Of a DNA stretch of 8,253 bases, positions 6,193 through 8,253 are shown piece after piece. Position numbers and translations under genes: made by a program. Position 1 is the stretch's first letter, and every line of letters starts with the position of its first letter. The notes under the pieces were generated by a model. That model worked only from the letters and a program-made list of their open reading frames with translations. It searched no databases and was not told where the DNA came from. Location: the NCBI GenBank assembly GCA_035480575.1, contig DATIHR010000002.1:1-8253 (forward strand), read 5' to 3'. This DNA comes from PMNU01 sp035480575 (GTDB lineage: Bacteria; Patescibacteriota; Saccharimonadia; Saccharimonadales; UBA4665).

Positions 6193-6731
6193 GTTGTTGT
6201 GGCAGGCGGAGTAGGTGGTGACTGTTCTTGGGCAGGAATGGGCTTAATGCCCGAAGACGGCTGCGTCCGGATATCGATTGCGCCTTCAGGCGGTAGCGTT
6301 TCGGTGGGGTTTTTATTTTCGAGCGATACGTCTTCGGTTTGACCCTCGGGCTTTAGAATACTGTCTACTAATTTATCCAGGGCATCGTTGGTTAGGTTAG
6401 CTTTGACGGCATAGCCAACAATGCCTTGGTCGCGCAGGCCAGCTGGCGCATCGGCTTCGTTCAGGTTTGAAATTATTTGTACCTTAATGTTTTTGCCCCA
6501 GTCGGTCGCGCGCATGGTGGCTAGAATTTGGTCACCGGCAATTTTGGGCACCATAAGGTCTAGCAGGACAAGGTCGGGAACGACTTGCTGAATAGTCGCA
6601 AGCGCTGCTTGGCCGTCATAGGCAAGCTGACACTGGTAGCCAATAAGTTCTAGTCGCGTTTTATAAATATCTGCCAGCGCAGCGTTATCTTCGACAATCA
6701 CGACCTTCAGTGGTGGCGCGTTTGGATCCAT
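6189..6731 (-). CDS. Receiver-domain-only response regulator with Pro-rich tail
   Basis: A 180-residue cytoplasmic protein. Residues 8-127 are a CheY-like receiver: acidic pair E14-D15 in VVIVEDN, phosphoacceptor D58 in PDLVLLDLMVPK, conserved Ser/Thr S88 in IISNLN, and K110 in YAVKANLT. All residues for Asp phosphorylation and signalling are intact. Residues 128-180 are a low-complexity acidic, then Pro/Thr-rich tail ending in PPTPPATTT, with no DNA-binding or enzymatic output domain. It therefore acts through protein contacts, or as a phosphate relay or sink. The best-placed partner is the convergent histidine kinase. The start is the ATG at 6731, which lies 7 nt after TACAAT; the in-frame ATG at 6761 has no support and lies upstream of this -10. 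It overlaps the glycosyltransferase end by 4 bp in a shared CTAG. Confidence 0.88.
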   Translation of the reverse strand: MDPNAPPLKVVIVEDNAALADIYKTRLELIGYQCQLAYDGQAALATIQQVVPDLVLLDLMVPKIAGDQILATMRATDWGKNIKVQIISNLNEADAPAGLRDQGIVGYAVKANLTNDALDKLVDSILKPEGQTEDVSLENKNPTETLPPEGAIDIRTQPSSGIKPIPAQEQSPPTPPATTT

Positions 6732-6738
6732 TACCAGT

Positions 6739-6744
6739 ATTGTA
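6739..6744 (-). promoter_or_regulatory. Probable -10 of the response regulator gene, leaderless type
   Basis: Minus strand TACAAT (6744-6739) is followed by 7 nt and the ATG at 6731. No Shine-Dalgarno and no clear -35 at 16-18 nt are visible. CATAAT (6758-6753) is an alternative -10 that would give a short leader without a Shine-Dalgarno. A weak -35 would be consistent with a need for an activator. Confidence 0.45.
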
Positions 6745-6753
6745 TCGTACAAA

Positions 6754-6780
6754 TTATGCAAGCGCTACGCATATGCATAA
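6754..6780. repeat. Inverted repeat in the response regulator / winged-helix intergenic region
   Basis: TTATGCA (6754-6760) and TGCATAA (6774-6780) are perfect 7-bp inverted arms with 13 nt between them, about two helical turns centre to centre. The middle includes the palindromes AGCGCT (6761-6766) and GCATATGC (6769-6776, overlapping the right arm). It lies just upstream of the response regulator -10, where a dimeric regulator could bind and act on both divergent genes. Confidence 0.45.
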
Positions 6781-6801
6781 GCAGTTCGTATGTTTGGTTC
6801 G

Positions 6802-6830
6802 TTGTGGCCTGTATTTTTATATTGTATTCT
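6802..6830 (+). promoter_or_regulatory. Weak candidate promoter of winged-helix gene
   Basis: TTGTGG (6802-6807), a 17-nt spacer, and TATTCT (6825-6830) form a modest sigma-70-like promoter. TATATT at 6818-6823 is another -10 candidate nearby. Either would leave a leader of about 30-40 nt that includes the Shine-Dalgarno site. Confidence 0.35.
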
Positions 6831-6852
6831 GATTTTATGGTAAACAGGCCAG

Positions 6853-6862
6853 GGAGAGGTGA
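6853..6862 (+). promoter_or_regulatory. Strong Shine-Dalgarno site of winged-helix gene
   Basis: GGAGAGGTGA is closely complementary to the 16S rRNA 3' end and ends 3 nt before the ATG at 6866. It fixes this start and contrasts with the leaderless genes elsewhere in the window. Confidence 0.75.
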
Positions 6863-6865
6863 CGC

Positions 6866-7417
6866 ATGGATACGCAAGATGTACGAGAAGCACAGCTAAG
6901 GCTGCTCCTGGCCGAAGCGCAGTATGTAGTGCCAGAACACCTGCGGACGTCTATTTTGGGCGACCCGACAACAGATGCCGAACATTCGGCAGACAGTAGT
7001 GGCATGGCACTGTCTGTGTGCCTTGGGACTGCCGCGTTGCGATTACGTACGGAGCAAGAGGCTATCGTGCTGCCGTACTCGATATTGACTCGCAAAAGCG
7101 AACAGCAACAGCACCATATTACGTCTCGTAGGGCAACGCTAGAGCATCTTTTGTTACATCCCGATAAGGGGTATCGGTTTGCAGAGTTTGTAGCTGCGGG
7201 GCTTATGTCGAAAGATATATCCATGGATGAAGCGAGATCGGTGTCCTATAGGATGATAAACTGGTGGCATAAAATGCTTCGTATAGGCGCGGAGCCGGTT
7301 ATAAAGCAGGTGGGAATTGAACGGGTTCAAACCAGAGAGTATGCTCTATACGGTGTTAACCCTTATTTTAATATCGAGTCGGTCACACATGTGGAAGGAG
7401 AAGTGTATCTTATATGA
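6866..7417 (+). CDS. Unknown protein with winged-helix-like C-terminal region
   Basis: A 183-residue protein that I do not recognise as a named family. The N-terminal part (1-30) is helical and charged; 31-85 contains a variable acidic/Ser segment and a hydrophobic strand-like stretch (MALSVCLGTAALRL). Residues about 88-168 resemble the OmpR/PhoB-type winged helix in layout: a helix TLEHLLLHPDKGYRFAEF, a middle helix, a likely recognition helix ARSVSYRMINWWHKML (123-138), then a beta-hairpin wing PVIKQVG ... REYALYG ending in an aromatic residue. This assignment is by eye and could be wrong. There is no receiver domain. It is divergent from the receiver-only protein and overlaps the DUF1697 gene by ATGA, so the two right-hand genes are probably co-transcribed. 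It could be a DNA-binding output partner of the receiver; that is a hypothesis. Confidence 0.7.
   Translation: MDTQDVREAQLRLLLAEAQYVVPEHLRTSILGDPTTDAEHSADSSGMALSVCLGTAALRLRTEQEAIVLPYSILTRKSEQQQHHITSRRATLEHLLLHPDKGYRFAEFVAAGLMSKDISMDEARSVSYRMINWWHKMLRIGAEPVIKQVGIERVQTREYALYGVNPYFNIESVTHVEGEVYLI
7395..7400 (+). promoter_or_regulatory. Shine-Dalgarno-like site before the DUF1697 gene
   Basis: AAGGAG lies inside the end of the preceding gene, 13 nt before the ATG at 7414. That spacing is long, so translation probably relies also on coupling through the ATGA stop/start overlap. Confidence 0.4.
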
Positions 7418-7956
7418 CATATGTAGCACTGCTTAGGGGTATAAACGTGGGTGGACATAGTAGAGTGCCCATGACGGAGCTAAAGGGGTGCTTTGAACGG
7501 CTCGGGTACCGTAACGTCAAAACGTATATAAATAGCGGCAACGTTATTTTTTCTGCCGATCGTACTGATGCCCGCGCGTTGGAGTCTACCATAGAACCCG
7601 CGCTCGAACAGGCATTTTCATTCCCAATAACCGTTGTCGTACGCAGCCTTGCTGAAATGGAAGCGACGATTGCCGATATCCCTAAAACGTGGACAATACA
7701 GGCCAACCAGCTGCGCTGCAATGTTATTTTCTTGCACCATACCATTGACGATCCAACTATTGTCGATAAGCTGCCGGTCCGAGAAGGCGTAGACGCGATA
7801 CGCTACACCCCAGGAGCTGTACTTTGGAGCACAAAATTGGCCCTGATAACAAAAACCTCCCTGACTAAAATAATCGGCACTCCTCTATACAAAGGTATGA
7901 CCATTCGTAATATCAATACCACCCGCAAAGTCTACGAACTTATGCAGGCGCTTTAG
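7414..7956 (+). CDS. DUF1697 family protein
   Basis: A 180-residue soluble protein covering the full usual length of DUF1697. Family-typical features are the N-terminal MTYVALLRGINVGGHSRVPM, the segment LKGCFERLGYRNVKTYINSGNVIF (about 23-46), the central helix and strand FPITVVVRSLAEME (about 70-83), and the C-terminal LTKIIGTPLYKGMTIRNINTTRKVYEL (about 150-176). No enzymatic role is established for the family. Genes of this type have a scattered distribution and often appear in accessory regions, so transfer is possible, but base use here does not stand out. It starts within the stop codon of the winged-helix gene and ends with TAG. It has no obvious link to the signalling genes. Confidence 0.85.
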   Translation: MTYVALLRGINVGGHSRVPMTELKGCFERLGYRNVKTYINSGNVIFSADRTDARALESTIEPALEQAFSFPITVVVRSLAEMEATIADIPKTWTIQANQLRCNVIFLHHTIDDPTIVDKLPVREGVDAIRYTPGAVLWSTKLALITKTSLTKIIGTPLYKGMTIRNINTTRKVYELMQAL

Positions 7957-8253
7957 TCATCATTACCATGTCGCTTTCGCCTCATCCCCTCCAAAGTAAC
8001 CGCTCACGCGCGGTACAGTCAATTATTGATTACTTTTTTAGATTGCCTGTCCGGCTCCGCTTCGGCCAAGTCACTTTGGCTGGCATGAGTGCGAGCGCTC
8101 AGCCAGTGGTAAACCCACATGTATACCGTCTGCTGTCGTCAGCCACCCACATAGTCCGCACCCCAAGATCGGGGCATCAGCGTATACCCGATTGCTGGAG
8201 CGGTATGGAGCCGGAATAACAGCAAAAAGACTAGTCCTAGTTCCTTCCTATAA
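7957..8253. other. 297-bp stretch without a convincing gene; several potential hairpins
   Basis: No reading frame here shows recognisable protein sequence; the longest (7968-8219, plus) has no Shine-Dalgarno and an unstructured composition. Potential hairpins are at 7996-8016 (7 bp, one bulge, loop TCACGC), 8062-8083 (GCCAAG-TCAC-TTTGGC core, extended by wobble pairs), 8080-8106 (CTGGC/TGAG paired with CTCA/GCCAG, one bulge) and 8184-8206 (ATACC/CG with CGGTAT), with an alternative ATCGGG/CCCGAT pairing at 8168-8192. A T6 run lies at 8034-8039 but not directly after a strong stem, so termination of the DUF1697 unit is only possible. A structured RNA or a decayed gene could be here. I could not match it to tmRNA, RNase P RNA, SRP RNA or a tRNA. 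Confidence 0.4.

Noticed and set aside
2104..6775. 11-base match CTACGCATATG at the small membrane gene start (minus, 2114-2104) and at 6765-6775 (plus)
   Set aside because: Matches of this length are expected by chance in 8 kb compared on both strands.
7968..8219. 83-residue plus-strand reading frame
   Set aside because: No Shine-Dalgarno, no leaderless -10 at the right distance, and no recognisable domain or regular secondary-structure pattern. It is better left as unassigned sequence.
8107..8247. Minus-strand frames entering from the right edge
   Set aside because: The two open ones are short (about 37 and 57 codons) with no recognisable protein features; one begins right after a stop codon.
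8222..8247. Minus-strand ACTAG/CTAGT hairpin followed by a T5 run as a terminator
   Set aside because: The stem is only 4-5 bp, AT-rich, with a 2-nt loop unless shortened; too weak, and no minus-strand gene is known to end there.
1..8253. CRISPR arrays, insertion sequences, tRNA or rRNA genes
   Set aside because: I saw no regularly spaced repeats, no transposase-like protein with terminal repeats, and no tRNA cloverleaf or rRNA sequence on either strand.

Overview
The window looks like part of a compact bacterial genome, most likely a Patescibacteria/CPR member close to Candidatus Saccharibacteria (TM7). This is inferred from the gene mix, the very tight packing, the roughly balanced base composition and the apparent leaderless promoters; no marker gene proves it. 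UGA is used as a normal stop (gene ending at 7417), which argues against the UGA=Gly lineages Gracilibacteria and Absconditabacteria.

Left part (1-2106). The minus strand carries the N-terminal 207 residues of a secreted SGNH/GDSL hydrolase that runs off the left edge. Upstream of it on the same strand is an ECF-like sigma factor (741-1301). A plus-strand DUF1801 protein (1472-1858) overlaps tail-to-tail by 4 bp with a small two-helix membrane protein on the minus strand (1855-2106).

Centre (2107-6731). A plus-strand sensor histidine kinase (2167-4783) reads as STAS-like, TM, CHASE, TM, coiled coil, PAS, HisKA, HATPase. It is split into two frames by a single-base shift inside the PAS domain. 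It is followed, from its own extended -10 promoter, by a membrane-embedded processive family 2 glycosyltransferase (4843-6192). Convergent with this, and overlapping it by 4 bp at a shared CTAG, is a receiver-only response regulator with a proline-rich tail (6189-6731).

Right part (6732-8253). Divergent from the response regulator is a probable two-gene unit: an unknown protein with a winged-helix-like C-terminus (6866-7417) and a DUF1697 protein (7414-7956) joined by an ATGA overlap. The last ~300 bases hold no convincing gene but several potential hairpins.

Working together: the kinase, the receiver and perhaps the winged-helix protein could form a signalling pathway controlling the glycosyltransferase, whose promoter holds a perfect 7-bp inverted repeat between -35 and -10. 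That link is inference from position only. A recurring theme is that at least four, and perhaps six, start codons lie 6-7 nt after a -10 hexamer with no Shine-Dalgarno, implying leaderless transcripts, while the glycosyltransferase and the winged-helix gene have ordinary leaders with Shine-Dalgarno sites.
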